Below, piece after piece: positions 21,076 to 33,860 of a stretch of DNA of 64,000 nt. Within the stretch, counting starts at the first letter, position 1; every line of letters starts with the position of its first letter. The position numbers and the translations under genes were made by a program. The notes under the pieces are model-generated. The model had not been told where the DNA came from. It saw only the letters and a program-made list of their open reading frames with translations, and ran no database searches. The DNA is from Taudactylus pleione (lineage: Eukaryota; Chordata; Amphibia; Anura; Myobatrachidae): positions 2,690,001 to 2,754,000 of the forward strand of contig JAUIMM010000126.1 of NCBI GenBank assembly GCA_031769625.1, written 5' to 3'.

Positions 21076-23819
21076 ACATGACATATGGTCATAAAATTAT
21101 GTAGGCTGCCTCCTGCCAAACCTAGTGTGGCATGAAAGCGTAATGTTTTTATAAAGTACAGTATAGTAGGTGGTATAATAGGAGGAATAACAGTGGTGGC
21201 ACCTGTCATTTCTCTTTTATGTCCTAGGGGACCAACAGTAAAATTCAAAATGCTTTAGGTACTAATTGCATACAGGACCTGTTTAAACCATGTGGCCTTC
21301 AGGACTTCAGGACTCAGCACGTACTTTTAAACACCAACATCTCATTGGAAAATTGAGCAGTCATGTAATCTTTTTGAAATTTGAATATCACCTTCACTTT
21401 CTTATCAATGGTTGGAGGAAACACTATCTTATTACAGCAGCACACTAGAGACAATGGGACTCATTCTAATGGAAACAGAGAACAACTAATGAAGAAATTA
21501 GTAGTAGACACCCAAGAGATAACTGACAACAAACAAAATCCCTTCTACAGATGAAGGCAAAATTAGTGTTTTATTTTAGTGTAAGAGTTCTGATGTAAAG
21601 ACAGTGTTATATATGATAGAAGATAAATTTTTAAGCACATTAGCTTGTCATAACATAGAATAATGGGGGTAACAATGGACTATTGCATTTCATCATTTAC
21701 TGTATAATTAATATGTGTCTCTTAAATTAATGTTGCCTGCCTGAACAATATAACTCTTGGCTTATAAACACTATACCAGTTTTTCCTACAATTTGTGAAT
21801 TTAGTGAGGGTTGTTTTTTTATTTAAACATTTTTTTTAATACTAGGGATTTAACATTTTCATTTTTTATCTATAGAAATTTTGAGAAATGTTTTCTTTTA
21901 AAATATAATTAATTTTCCTACTATATGTCATAGTTAAAACTTGTGTTATGAGTCATGCAAATAATTAGCTGGTAAGAAACTCTGCTAAATATATTTATAC
22001 ATCTATGAAGTCATTTGATCAGAGCAATATTCAGCTGATCTTTACAGAGGTTAGTAATTAATTGGCAAATAATAAAATTAATGCAAAAATGAAAAAGGAC
22101 ATGTTCAAAAAGAACAGCTTCAGTATGAAACTTTGTTTGGCACAAATTTACAGATTTCTATTTAAAGCATCAATCCCATAAAGTAGCTTGGTAAATATAA
22201 TTTTCAGATTGCTAATACTGATTATAAAATTCTGCAGGTTTCTCTGCAGTGTTATGTGACTACCATGGGAACAATAGTCACATGGCACATGTTGCAGTGA
22301 GCAGAGAGACTTTACCCCTCTTATCTATGTTTTCAAAATTACATCTTCCCCTTTCTTTTCTTTCTGGCTCGAAATTACATACTATCAGTCTTATAGCCTG
22401 TATCTGTGAGCCTCACTGTGTCTGTCAACCAAACAATGTGTTTTGTGTCTGCTGTGTGCACTGTGACATGCTTTCCCCTCCTTCTACCACCTCTGCTATT
22501 CAGTGATGTGCAGTGAAGTCAATGGCTGGGGAGGTACACATAGGGGTGGGTCTGAGTGATGGGAGCCTGTCTTACCCCCTACTCACTGTAACTCTCCCCT
22601 CACTACACTAAGCTTCAGTGTCTATTGATATATTTATCGTCTTTGTATTATTTAAATCGTTTTTATATCAAAACTCTGGAGCATGAGAGGAAGTATGACA
22701 GGTGAGGCTGACTGCACTTACCTGCTGCTATCACATGTCCTGAGCTGTGAGACTATTGCAGGCATTATTGTTTGCCCTCCAGAGAGGTATTGAAAAGAAG
22801 AAAAATATCTTTCAGAGGACAGCTAAAAACAATGACAATCAGATTCATGCTAAAAATTTACATAAATTACCTTTTAAAGAACATAAAAATTCTATGTGGC
22901 ATTGCTGTTTTAAATGTTTTTTTTTTCAATTTGCATATTGATTACCATTTGCATATTGATTGCCATATAATCTATTATTTGCTTTTGTTTTATGCTATTA
23001 AAGCAGCTACGCAGTTGACTAGAAGCTCAAGCCAATAATGCAAAACTTTGCACCAATGCATATTACAAATTTAGTGGAAATAAAGAGACAGAAGATAATT
23101 TAAGAAACAATGTTTTACAGGTCAAGCTTCTTATATCATATTGTTATACAGAAATACATTGTATATTTATCAAGAAACATGAAAACTGTTTAGCTAACCG
23201 TTCTAAACCATGCCACCCCCATCATGTACATGTAGTTCGTCTATGTTCAGTTGAGATACAGTGAGAGAGTTAATGCAAGAGATGAGAAGCAGATTACGAC
23301 CACATGACTGAGAGGATTATTTGCTTGACCTAGATTCACTACCCATGTTCTGTAGATGTTAAAGAACTCATAACAGAAGAGATCATGGTGTAATTCACAA
23401 CGCTCTCTGCAAGTTCCTTTCCTACAAAAATAATATGTAAACCACTAGAAGGTCCTCTTTCTTATATGTTATTGATTTCATTAAAATATACCTTCAGTTG
23501 CAAACTTTACAGACAATATTACAAATTGGTATATAATATAAGAAATCTCTTAAGTTTTATTTATACAATGCATTATATATATTTTTTTTAAATAAATCAT
23601 CTTGGATTATTGGATTAATCCAAACAGTTAAAACCAAGACACATTATTGCCATCAACTACTACTTAAAGTACAAGCAGAAAACTGGTTGGCATGCATCTA
23701 TTTAATAGGTATTCTCAGTGAAGCTTACTGATGATGAAACCGTCAATATACCAGCAGATGTCTCCTTATTCTCTGTATGGTTCACTGTATGAAAAGTTTT
23801 AAAGATATAATTTTGTATT
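21076..23819. other. AT-rich, no recognised gene
   Basis: About 2.7 kb without strong motifs. It has A/T-rich stretches (21780-21940, 22900-23000, 23530-23610). Short frames have no recognisable domains. A small region near 22500-22740 has transposon-like wording but no confirmed ends. Confidence 0.5.
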
Positions 23820-24062
23820 TATTTTTTTATATAGTGCAACCGTTTTACTGTGACAACAACTGAGTTTATTTCATCAGTCGCATCAGTCCCTGCCCATTGA
23901 AGCTTACTGCCTAAATTCTCTACCACAGGAGCATAACGGTTATTTTTGTTAAGCGCCAATAAAATGAACATTATACATGTGGAGTGTGGGAGGAAAGTGG
24001 AACATCTGGAGAAAACTAACGCAAACATGGGTAGACTGTGCAAGCTAGTTCCCTGTAATGGC
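23820..24062 (-). repeat. SINE tail region, minus orientation, 5'-truncated
   Basis: On the minus strand it reads as CTTTCCTCCCACACTCCA, then ATTGGCGCTTAACAAAAATA, then AGTAAGCTTCAATGGGCAGG, then the terminal GCACTATATAAAAAAATAAA. The same order of blocks occurs in the tRNA-headed SINE at 46174-46514. The tRNA head is missing. Confidence 0.7.
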
Positions 24063-25143
24063 ATCTTTTTTCATTTAAACAAATAAGATTTTTAAAAGCT
24101 TTTTAAAAAGTAAATTTTCCAATACCTGCACTAATGAGATTGCCCACAACAAACACTGTCAAGCTGTTTTATATAATGCTTACAGTACCAAAACTGTAAC
24201 TCATGTTAAAGTTTCAGATCTTGTCAAGCAAGAGATAGTCCCCTACTCACCCACCCCAGTCTGTCAATGGCCTTCACCTCTTCTATCACCAGCTAACCCT
24301 CCTGCCTTCAGAACTTCATCCATGCTGTTGCACACCTTAGGAACGCTAATTATACTTGCCCCCAACCTCCAATATTTGAAGCACTCCTCATACTAGACTG
24401 CTCCATCTTCTTGATCCACTTGACCCTTCCACTTCTTTCCCTACACCTTTATAATATCCATTTCCTTCCTGTCTCATCCTAAAACCATTTTCTCCTCTTG
24501 CTCTCTTCTTTGTTACACCTTTCCCTTTCAATCGTTTGCCTCCACCTCTATTGTCTCCTTTTGCTTCCCTACCCCTGCTGTATGTTAGTTCTTACAAATA
24601 TGGCCCTCCCTACCTCCAGTACTTCTTACTACCTCCAATCTTTCTGTCTAATAGTCTACTCATCTACTCGTCCTTGGATTGGTGTACTTTGTTCTAGTTG
24701 TGATTCTGAAAAAACAACCATGTTAGAAGACACATCTCACACACAGCTCAGAAACCCAACTAGTTTTGAACATATGATGTAGCCTCTATTAGAACATATA
24801 GGACATGTTTTGAAGATTTCCCTGTGTGACAACATATGCATATGTAAGAATCAACTACATCAGTTCAACTTTGCAGAGTTAACCCATGAATGACCACCCA
24901 CTGTTGCTTTGCAGATAATTGGATTGGGCTTCTTTGCCAGTGAACATACCACAATAGAATACCCTGGATGATAAGTGAGCCTCTGCATACCCATGGTACC
25001 AGACTGGGCATAACAAATCCAAGTTATTCCTAGGAATCATTTTAACAACTCCTTTCACATTGCAGCTGATCATCATTCAGTCAAGACAATAAAGACAGAT
25101 AAGGTTTCAAATGCTAAAAGGAGACCAGGCTAGAACCCATGTA
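24063..25143. other. No recognised gene; C/T-rich segment
   Basis: The plus strand is C/T-rich at about 24236-24690, giving weak open frames. No conserved motif identified. Confidence 0.45.
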
Positions 25144-25306
25144 CAGGGCTGCCATGAGTGTGAGAAGGGGTCTCTCCCCGCCCACCCCCCCTAAAAAGGC
25201 AGCTGCACATTAGACAGGGAGAGAGAGGACTGACTGCTTTTCAGCCTCCCCAATCTGGCCACGGTACCCCCAGTACCCGGGCCTGTACCTGCTCTTGACA
25301 GCCCTC
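25144..25306. mobile_element. Short hAT-like MITE
   Basis: Left CAGGGCTGCCATGAGTG and right GACAGCCCTCATG form inverted ends of hAT type. The flanking CATGTA occurs on both sides but out of register, so the target duplication is not clean. Confidence 0.5.
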
Positions 25307-26967
25307 ATGTATAGTACTAGCTCAAAGCAGTCATGAGGAGGAGAGACAGTAAGACAGTAAAGACGATAAATAATGTGAAGTAGGCACGAGGGTGGCAGAG
25401 AAAACATAAGGGCAATGTATAGGTTTTGGGAGCCCCTAGAATTGGCAAACACTGTTGGTAACTTGCCATGAAAGAAGATGTTATAATGTAGTGTTCAGAG
25501 AACAAATTAAGCTTTTAAATAAAAGCACAGAAAAAAGACAAAATTGAAGGTAAATAAGAAAGTATTGAGGGAATATGTGAATGGCAAGCATTACAACTAG
25601 AAGAGCCTGACAATGAATTATGAAAATATAAGGAAGGTACAACAATATGTAAAAAGGAAATCAGGTTAGAAAAAATGTAATCTGAAAAACAGATTAACAT
25701 TTGCAAAACTAATCACAAAGTACATAATCAGCGAAAAGGATACTATTTACAATTTTGGACCACTAAATGATAATAGAGGTCAAGTAACCTAAAGGGAAAG
25801 CTGATCTTTCAAATATTTCCATCTGTATTTACAATGAGGGAAAAATATCAGAAAATAGGTTGCATAGCAATAGACAATGCACACAAGTAAATGTTACTTG
25901 TCTAGATGATATATAGTTATGTATAAAAAAGATAAAGACAGATGACTTGTGCTGTCATTTTAAGAGAACTGCATTCAGCAAGTGATAGACCCTAAACTAT
26001 ATTTATGGACTCCCCAAAAACTGGCTACATAACTGCAGTGCCGTCGACAGCTGAGATGGGGCGAGGCACAGGGGATGTGGCCAATTCTGGGAGGCGTGGT
26101 CATACCTTCTCAACCTTCCCCCCCAAAAAAAGGGATATAGGGATATAGCAGATAGGCATTACTCAGTAGACCAATCCTAGCAGAGAGAGCAGCATCCATG
26201 TGCAGTACCAATCAAAGAAAAGCTGTCAGGGCAGCCATGCCTCATACACACACAGCATGCAGTAGCCCCAAGCAACATATCCCTGTGCTGACACAGCGTG
26301 GCCTACACATAATGGGCACCACCAAACAGATCAGTCAAGCGCCATTCTCCCTTCCTGGTACATACCTTCACCCCGCTGCCTTATAGCCAATCACTGTGCA
26401 CATCTCATTGACTGACAGTTGTGCTCTCTGATCACAGGTAGGGATCCAAGCAAACGAGTACCGAATGTGTGATGTAAATGTAATCAGAATTCACCTGGCA
26501 ACAGAATTCCTGCGAGAGGCGTGATCAGGGCAAGATACTGGCAGCTGAATATACCATGCACAGATAAGTACACTCAGTTGACCCAGACCCACCCCTGGGC
26601 CCCTCCAACAAGCCCGAGTGAATAGTATCCACAGCCTCTTGGCCCTCCTGCATAGCTGGCTAAGTGCCACAAGATTAGTAGGAACTTGGATGTAGATTCA
26701 ATAAAATACAGATCTGTGAGCCTAACTTGAATCGTGTATACTATAATTCAGGGATACTGAGGATGTAATACTGAAAAACATTTTAGAAAACAATTGGATA
26801 ACACAGGGTTAGCATGGTTTTATGGAGGATCGGTATTGACTAACAATAACAAATATGGTTACACTTCAAACAAGATCCTGGTAGGTGAATTAATATGATT
26901 TATTTTGAGTTTACAAAAGCATTAAATACATAACAGCCTAGTGTATAAATTTAAAGTACTCTGCCTA

Positions 26968-26968
<1 letters not shown>
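25307..26968. other. No recognised gene; possible old hAT debris
   Basis: CAGTGCCGTCGACAGCTGAG at about 26036 resembles a hAT terminus, but no right partner was found. The rest is AT-rich and anonymous. Confidence 0.4.

Positions 26969-27007
<39 letters not shown>
26969..27007. repeat. (TA)n microsatellite
   Basis: About 39 bp of uninterrupted TA repeat at the left edge of a foldback MITE. Confidence 0.95.
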
Positions 27008-27010
<3 letters not shown>

Positions 27011-27011
27011 G

Positions 27012-27297
27012 AGAAACATATGACTTGTCAACAATCAGAATGTCGACAGCATTATGGGAACACCAGAAAGTAGATAGCATGATGTTGGCAAGAGTGAAAT
27101 GCTATGTAAAGCATTTTATGGGTGTCGGTAGTACAAGTGTAAACATGGTGGTCATTAATCATGTTGACATTTGTAATGCCGGCAGGCACAACATGCTGTA
27201 AGTAGCATTTCAAAGTTGCCGACATCGAGTGTCTGCTTTTTGGTGTTACCATAATACTTGACAACATTCTTATTGTTGACAAGTCAAACACTATGAA
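27012..27297. mobile_element. Foldback MITE with arms over 80 bp
   Basis: Left arm starts ATGACTTGTCAACAATCAGA and the right arm is its near complement (TATTGTTGACAAGTCAAACAC). The arms remain alignable inward through ATTATGGGAACACCAGAAAG and AGTGAAATGC. The centre is short. No coding content. Superfamily unknown. Confidence 0.75.
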
Positions 27298-27768
27298 TTT
27301 AGTGAACTGAAAGAATTTATTTTCCATTTGAGGAAACAGGTAAATATGTTACTTGCTCATAGCATATAATTATCACTGATATTTATGTATCTTCTGGAAA
27401 TTGTTGTATATAATGGGATGGTAAGTATGACTAAATCTCAGCCAATTGATGGCATTTAATGTCAGGGTCGTCTTAGTTCAAGCATATTTATTTATCAGAT
27501 CTATGTAAAAATGTTACTGGCATGCTCAGATATCCAATTACATACAGTAGATAAGGCAAATGAGTAATTAAATAGGATGCATTCAAGGGAAACTCACAGA
27601 GTAAACTGAAATTGGATTCAAGGCAATATATGCAAAGTACTGTAGAAAGTTTTTTAATGAAACATTAAACTAGGTTCCCGATGTTCGAAAACAATATTAA
27701 ATGAGAAATGTGTTTGTAGCCTTCATTAATAAACTGAATGTATACAATTCTGTGCTTGATTAAACATT
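27298..27768. other. No recognised feature
   Basis: AT-rich sequence without motifs. Confidence 0.4.
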
Positions 27769-28030
27769 GGGCCCTGATGCAGAGTATCCTGTGTGAAATT
27801 GCTCTGCACATGCCAGAAAGCAAACGTACGCATATGTTCCTATATAGGCTCGCGTGATGCTCACAACTATTCCAAACTGTGCCTGCAGAGGTGAGATGGG
27901 GAGGGAAGGGACATTGTAATGCAGGATGAGTACACTAAGGGCATGTTTGGGCAATTACAAACAGATGCAGATTGGGAGACTAATGAAAGTCATGTTATTT
28001 GCAGATGGTCGGAAGCAAACACCGGATAAT
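27769..28030. mobile_element. Harbinger-type MITE left end (truncated)
   Basis: GGGCCCTGATGCAGAGTATC at 27769 resembles the family terminus and is followed by a typical TACGCATATGTTCC stretch. No right end was identified. The boundary given is a guess. Confidence 0.35.
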
Positions 28031-28335
28031 GGTAAAATAAATAAATAAAATAATGATAATAATATGTACCAGTGTTATTAAACAGTTTGTGAACAAATGT
28101 AAGTAAATGCACCACTGATAGGTGTTTTCATAAGTATTTTTGCATATATTATATTATATTTCAGCAATTGCTGTAAAGGTGATTTGTTTACAGGGGCGTG
28201 CTGGCCTGTGGGATACAGTATGTTCCCCTTGCGCTGGACCCTTCCTGGCTGCTTTAGCGCCAGTATCTGTTTGGCCTGGATGAAGTTAATGTGGTGCAGG
28301 AACCACCTGACTGACACAACTTATACTACTATAAA

Positions 28336-28664
28336 GGTGCGTACACACTAGACGATTCCCTCCATTAGCGATATTGTCTAGTGTGTCCCCAGCAGGGTGT
28401 GCTCATTGTCGTTAACGACATTGAGCACACACACTGAACGACACCATGAACAATATCGTTCAGTGTCGGGCACCCTCCCTCATCCCCGAACATGCAACAA
28501 CCTGACAATATCGTCAGATTGGCCTGCATGTTCAGGCGATGAACGACAATGACCAGAAACCAGCAGGAGCGTGCACGATAGTGAACGATTTGAAGCGACT
28601 GAATGATAACGATATCGTTATCATTCAGTTGCTTCAAATATCGGCAAGTGTGTATGCACCTTAA
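28336..28664. mobile_element. piggyBac-like MITE with TTAA end
   Basis: Left GGTGCGTACACACTAGACGA and right GCAAGTGTGTATGCACC are inverted. The right end abuts TTAA (28661-28664); the left flank TAAA is one change from it. The interior is rich in AACGA/TCGTT words with a perfect internal ATAACGATATCGTTAT palindrome near 28608-28623. TTAA targets and GGTGC ends point to piggyBac-type mobilisation. Confidence 0.75.
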
Positions 28665-28997
28665 GTCTTCCCCTGGTTCTTCCATTGTAAATTTTAATCT
28701 GTGGTCTATATGTATCAGCCTAGGTGCACTGCACCAACAAAGAACAAAATAACATACAGCAGGTACTGGGGAACAGAGGGGGGATTCGTGAGTAACATAA
28801 AAAGAGATGGAACAGGGTTAGGCTGGTGGGGATGGGGCACCATAGTGAACAGACAATAACTGGCGCTACAATACAGTCACGCAGCAGAATTACTTTTGAC
28901 TACTCCTAAAGCATACTGCTATGTTATTTGAATTGATCTCTTACCCCTTTTGGGCACTCTGATTAGCACATTGTCAGCCTAGTAACTATCCTGCAAA
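28665..28997. other. No recognised feature
   Basis: Anonymous sequence between two MITEs. Confidence 0.4.
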
Positions 28998-29745
28998 GGG
29001 CCTGATTTAGAGATGGACGCAGTGGCTAGATTTACCCTGTTGTGTGATGTTTTGTTATTGTGCATGCACAAAGACTACAGAAAGCCCTAACTGCACACGC
29101 ACAAAACCAAATGTCCTATGCTCAAAATTATGAGTGGTCCAAAAGCGCAAAGTCCTTGTCATGTGTCTGTATCCTATTCTTGGTATTCCTCCTGTTTGGA
29201 CCCTTCCACCGTCTCAAAGGGTAGAAAAACAAGATAGTCTATTATATTCACATGCCACTATTCAGATTTCAGTATGTGACTATTCCTTCATGGACTCACC
29301 TAGCAATAGTGAGATGCGTGCATATAAAAGGTTTCTTTGTTTTCTCTCTGGTCTGATAACAATACACTTCTGCATGGGTCTACACATAGACCAACGTAAC
29401 CCACCTTAGTTAAAAGTTCACCTGGGAACAGGTATAAATGTTCACCCAAAGATTTCTTTACATCAGGTCAGGAACCCTCCTCCTCAGATCCCTCAGAGGC
29501 CAAAACGATAAGTGTCCGAAAAAAAACACTTATATGCACGCATCTCACTATTTCTCCATTCTCCAATCTCCATCTCCATTGCAAATGCACAGAGAATGGA
29601 ACCTGAAAGTGGGCATCTTAATGCTTGTACACTCCATCACGCCGTCCCACACAAAAGGAAGATTAGTATTGCATACTCCCACAACTGCTATTGCGAGAGC
29701 GGCTGCCAAAATGGCTGCATTACCACCCAATTCTGAATCAGGCCC
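28998..29745. mobile_element. Harbinger-type MITE, about 748 bp
   Basis: Left GGGCCTGATTTAGAGATGGA and right TTCTGAATCAGGCCC match the family ends. The target duplication is not clear (AAA versus TAT). It is longer than the other family members, with an anonymous central part that may be a nested insertion or less-deleted internal DNA. Confidence 0.7.
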
Positions 29746-30489
29746 TATGAATGTAAGTAAGGGATGACTTTTAGTACTCATTTTCATAACTATGCTGTAG
29801 AACCTGCTGTTAATATAACAAAGTGAAAGGTTGTTTTGTTTGAGAAATATGTAACAGCAGGAATACTGTCAGATGTGCTGTGACTTCCATCACGAACACA
29901 AACATTTTCCCTACACACTAGCAGAGCAGAGCATATTGGGAGGAAGAAGGTAGAGTCATTGGCGCAGCAAGTAAATGTGTAGGGGAAGCTACTACTGAAA
30001 TGTTTAAAATGGCATATATGAGGCAAATGCTGATTAAGGGGCAGCTTAATAAACATGGCAGCTCTTATTTTCCAAAATCACACAAAATCACTTTTAGCAG
30101 GATCAAAGCCCATACATCACATTTCCAATATTAGCATACATAACCGGACAGCTTGTATTATCAACAATAGCGTATGCAGAGTTAACATTATTCCATTTAT
30201 ATATTTAGCCCTCATACAATAATAATAACAGGGTGAAGTAAAACCACCACAAAAACTTAAAATGGCAGCTTCTACTCTAAAAATTGGTGTTTATATACAA
30301 ACACCATTTTTATACTGAGTCAAGGATAGCACATCATAGAACAGCTTTTACTCTCAATATTGCTGTCATCAAATGTAAAATACATTTCCCAGTTCATACT
30401 AACCAGGTATGTATAATCTTACTAGGGTGAATGTACAGATAGGAAATAATATATTAACCACATGGATGCATCTAAATTAAGCTTTTGTT
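29746..30489. other. No recognised feature
   Basis: AT-rich anonymous sequence. Confidence 0.4.
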
Positions 30490-30559
30490 ACCCGAAATAG
30501 ATGGAAGATCTCTTCTTTTAAAATGAAAATTGTTGGTATCACCCAGAAAATTTAAGCAA

Positions 30560-30920
30560 GATATAACTTGTAACTCCAAAGGAATTATTTATTCTATGAA
30601 TAGGTGTGATCTCGTATCCCTCATTAAGACCTTTGGGGACCTGGGTATCAAGGGTGATAGTCCAACATGTCTCTCTTTTGGTCAATTATTTTTCCCTATC
30701 ACCCCCCCTTTTCGGTTTGGGCACACATTCAATTCCCTTAAATTTCAAGCCATCAGGATTGCTCTTAAGATGACTTTTAAAATGATTCAGTATATTATTT
30801 TTTTTTTTTATTTTGGACATATTACATTATCCTGATCTTCAATGCTCTTTTAGTCTTGACAATGTATTTTAGACCACATGGAAAAAAAACCTTTAACATC
30901 CTGTATACATGTGACACCCG
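30560..30920 (-). pseudogene. Penelope GIY-YIG endonuclease remnant
   Basis: Minus translation across frames reads FFPCGLKYIVKTKRALKIRI, then HFKSHLKSNPDGLKFKGIE, then GGDREK*LTKRE. This matches the CPCGLxYVGxTKRxLKxRI..H, HFxxxH and R.xREx blocks of the Penelope GIY-YIG endonuclease. Gly of the GIY motif and several catalytic positions are altered, so it is inactive. Confidence 0.75.
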
Positions 30921-31318
30921 ACTTTTTCATCACAAGTTAAGGTTCCAATAAACTCTTGGCTACCATAGATTTTATACTTTTAGCTTTTTTATATACTATA
31001 TTCAGTTTATCTGCAAGGTGAGAAAGATAATATTGGGTCTAATTTGATGTGCCAGTTCTTTTTCATAATATTCCTTATCTATCCTTCAGAACTATTGAAT
31101 TGTGTGACAAAGGGGCAAACAATTTCAGAACCTCTTTCTTTGTCTTTTTTTTATAATGTGATAGCTCATCCCTGGGTCTATCTCTTGCTTTTTCCTTTGA
31201 TCTTATAATTAATTACTCAGGGTAGCCCCGCTTTTTAAATCTATTTTCATATATGGAATGCTTAGATTCGTACAGTTTTGCCTCAATCTAGAAATTGTGA
31301 GTAAGGTATATTTCTAGT

Positions 31319-32242
31319 TCATTGCGGATAATGGCAACTCGAGAACTCCAGATAGCTGTTACTGTCAACACTTTTAAAATGTGTATAGATAACGATTTTA
31401 TTGCTACTACAGAAGTTTTCAGTATCAAGGACTAGATTTAGAAATGAAATTTTCTTATTAGAGATGGAATGTGTAAATTTTAGATTATATCTATTAACAT
31501 TAATAGTTTCCATAAATGTTTCAAACTGTACTTCCTCTCCACTCCATACAATCACGATTTCATCAATGAATTGTTTGAAAAATACTATATATTCCTTCAT
31601 ATCTCCACTAAGGGTAATATGTTACCATTCACCCATATAGATATTCACTACACTTGGTGCACAAATTGTGCCCATCGCAGTTCCACACGTTTGAATAAAC
31701 CATTCATTGAGAAAAGTAAAATAATTAAATATTAGCACCTTTATACCTTTTTCATGTAGTTTTGATGTATATAAAGACAGTATATCATTTGTACACCACC
31801 TATACTGTTCTTTCCACTTAAGATCATTAATTATTTATAACACATGTGTGGAGTCTCATATATATGAATCTAGTTCCACTACATATTTCTTTAAAAATGT
31901 GTCCACATATTCTGAAATTCTGGAGGTTAAAGAACCTATTCCAGCAATTATGGGATGGCCAGGGGTGGGACACATCTTTATGGATTTTTGGTATGCTGTA
32001 GAATGTGGCTATTTTAGGATGTTCATTATAGAGATAATTATATTAGTCTTTCACAATGCATTTATTATAAAGACCCTTTTGTAATAACTGATTAAGGTCC
32101 CCAAAAACATTTGTGTGGGATCTTTTTCTAGTTTCTGCTAGGAGTGGGCATCATTAAGTAATTTTTGGGCTTCTTGTATATAGTACTCCCTATCCATCAT
32201 GACGATACCCCTCCCTGTTTATCAGCTTTCTTTATCACTAAT
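31319..32242 (-). pseudogene. Penelope reverse transcriptase remnant
   Basis: Motifs on minus: ADKQGG followed by a VMDREYY-like stretch (about 32160-32230), APSVVNIYMGEW (about 31630-31670), FIDEIVIVWSG (31559-31591) where the usual catalytic Asp-Asp has become Asp-Glu, then ISFLNLVLDTENF and SSCHYPQ, matching the FLD and SCHP signatures. Multiple stops separate them. Confidence 0.85.
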
Positions 32243-32494
32243 ACCCCTTTTACACCAGAGCTAAAACCTGGGTTATTGCAGGGTTAACCCGGGCAGCTCC
32301 TTGGTGTAAAAGGGGTGAGGGTTGGATCACCGGGTCGAGTGACCCGGCAATCCAACCCAGGTAAATAGCAAGGTTTAACACAGGCTTAGCCCGTGAAACT
32401 CTGCTGTGTGTACAGCTAAATTCTGGGTCTGATCCGGGTAGGAACCCTGTTACAACTCCGGGTCAGACCCGGAATTTTGGTGGAAAAGGTGTAT
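32243..32494. mobile_element. MITE inserted in Penelope RT region
   Basis: Left ACCCCTTTTACACCAGAGCT and right (complement) CACCTTTTCCACCAAAATTC form terminal inverted repeats, with TA at the outer edges as a possible target duplication. The first ~68 bp are themselves a palindrome (ACCCCTTTTACACC ... GGTGTAAAAGGGGT). The interior contains several CCCGGGTCAGACCC-like inverted words. It splits the conserved RT block at ADKQGG. Confidence 0.75.
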
Positions 32495-32689
32495 AAATTT
32501 TTGTTAGAAGCTAAATTTTTTAACTCTTCAAACTCTTTTGTTGATAAATTCCTGTGCCTATTTCCCTGAGATGTATCCATAGCTTCCAAATCTTTTTTTT
32601 ACCATTTGTGAGATTAGCTCAACATTTGATTGTTTCTCTGTCCTATTCTCCCAATTTTTTATAACTGCATCAGGTTTTCTTAAGAAGTG

Positions 32690-33300
32690 CCTTTTTAATG
32701 TTCATTTTCTTATACAAAGATTTAAATCAATATATAAGTTAAATTTGTTAGCTTTACAAGATGGAGCAAAAGACAATCCTTTTTTTAATACTTGGTTTTC
32801 CAAAGGTGTGAGTTCTACTTTGGAAATATTAAATATACCAGTGTTATCATTGACTATTTTAAACTCCGGATTTTTGGTGCCCTTTTTTGGTCTCAATCTT
32901 CTTTTTACCCCTACTGGTGTTAGATTTGGGTTTCCCCTGAGGCTCTGGTCGATGGACAACCTTTTCTCTAAAAAATCCCTAGGGGATTGGATGTCTCTCC
33001 CAACCTGCTTTAAATGTAAAAATCTATTCTTATGAAAACAGTATTTTGATGTTTGTATTGGCTGTTTATTGGGGATACTGGCCCTTTTTTGGGGGGATCT
33101 CCCATCTTTCACTATACTCATTCCTTTTGTTGACTTTCCCCGACATTCTATACATAGGGGTTACCTTCTGCCTTATCTCACTTGTATCTCATTTTTGTGG
33201 AGTATTGGACAAATATTTGGATCTAGATCTATTATCAGTTCTATTTTTATTCCATATAAGGTGCCATGTCCGAACTTGATTATTCTGGTAGTCAATTTTA
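32690..33300 (-). pseudogene. Penelope N-terminal ORF remnant
   Basis: The minus frame of 139 codons (33121-32702) reads IFNISKVELTPLENQVLKKG then LSFAPSCKANKFNLYIDLNL. This fits the conserved N-terminal (NLS..LT..E..LL.KGLSF.P) block of vertebrate Penelope-like elements. It continues in broken frames into the RT. Confidence 0.8.
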
Positions 33301-33860
33301 TCCCAAGTATATTTTGTATCAATTACTTTATATTCTATTATAGTCACTTTATTTTCTATTTCCAAAATATTCTGTCTCTTTGATTGTCTTAAATTGGCCT
33401 TCTAAAATGTCTAACTCTTTGTCTCTTTTAAAATTTTCTTTTGTTCAAACACTAGTAGTTTCATGAGGGCCATAGAACATTCATCCAATATCCTATGCCA
33501 CTCCCTCCTAAATTTGGGATTATCATGTCCCATGGTGGGATGTTTTTGATAATCTGAAACCTCATGGTAATCTTCCACATTTAAGATAATTGTCTAGCCC
33601 AATTATATCCCACCATGTTTTAGTTTCCCTAATGAGTAATCTCTGTAGTAACCTAAATTGATCTGCACTATCTGTAGCAGCAGGGTCTTTTGCTTCAACC
33701 TGACTCACATTATTCTCATCAAAAATCCCAGCACATTTCTGTGATACACATATATCAATTATACATATATTTCATAATACACATATGAACAATAGTTACG
33801 TTATACACTTTAGTACACAATATAAACTACTAAACTTGATATTATTTACCCTCAATAGAT
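33219..33860 (-). repeat. Penelope 5' segment, copy A (direct repeat with 34594-35240)
   Basis: Begins GATCTAGATCTATTATCAG on plus and is nearly identical to 34594-35240 over ~640 bp. Main differences are single bases and small indels, such as a stretch missing or added near 33650. On minus it holds the start of the Penelope ORF (a YHEGF-x-KT-like stretch). Confidence 0.9.

Noticed and set aside
30530..30835. Plus-strand open frame of 101 codons
   Set aside because: It is the shadow of the Penelope GIY-YIG region, whose motifs are on the minus strand.
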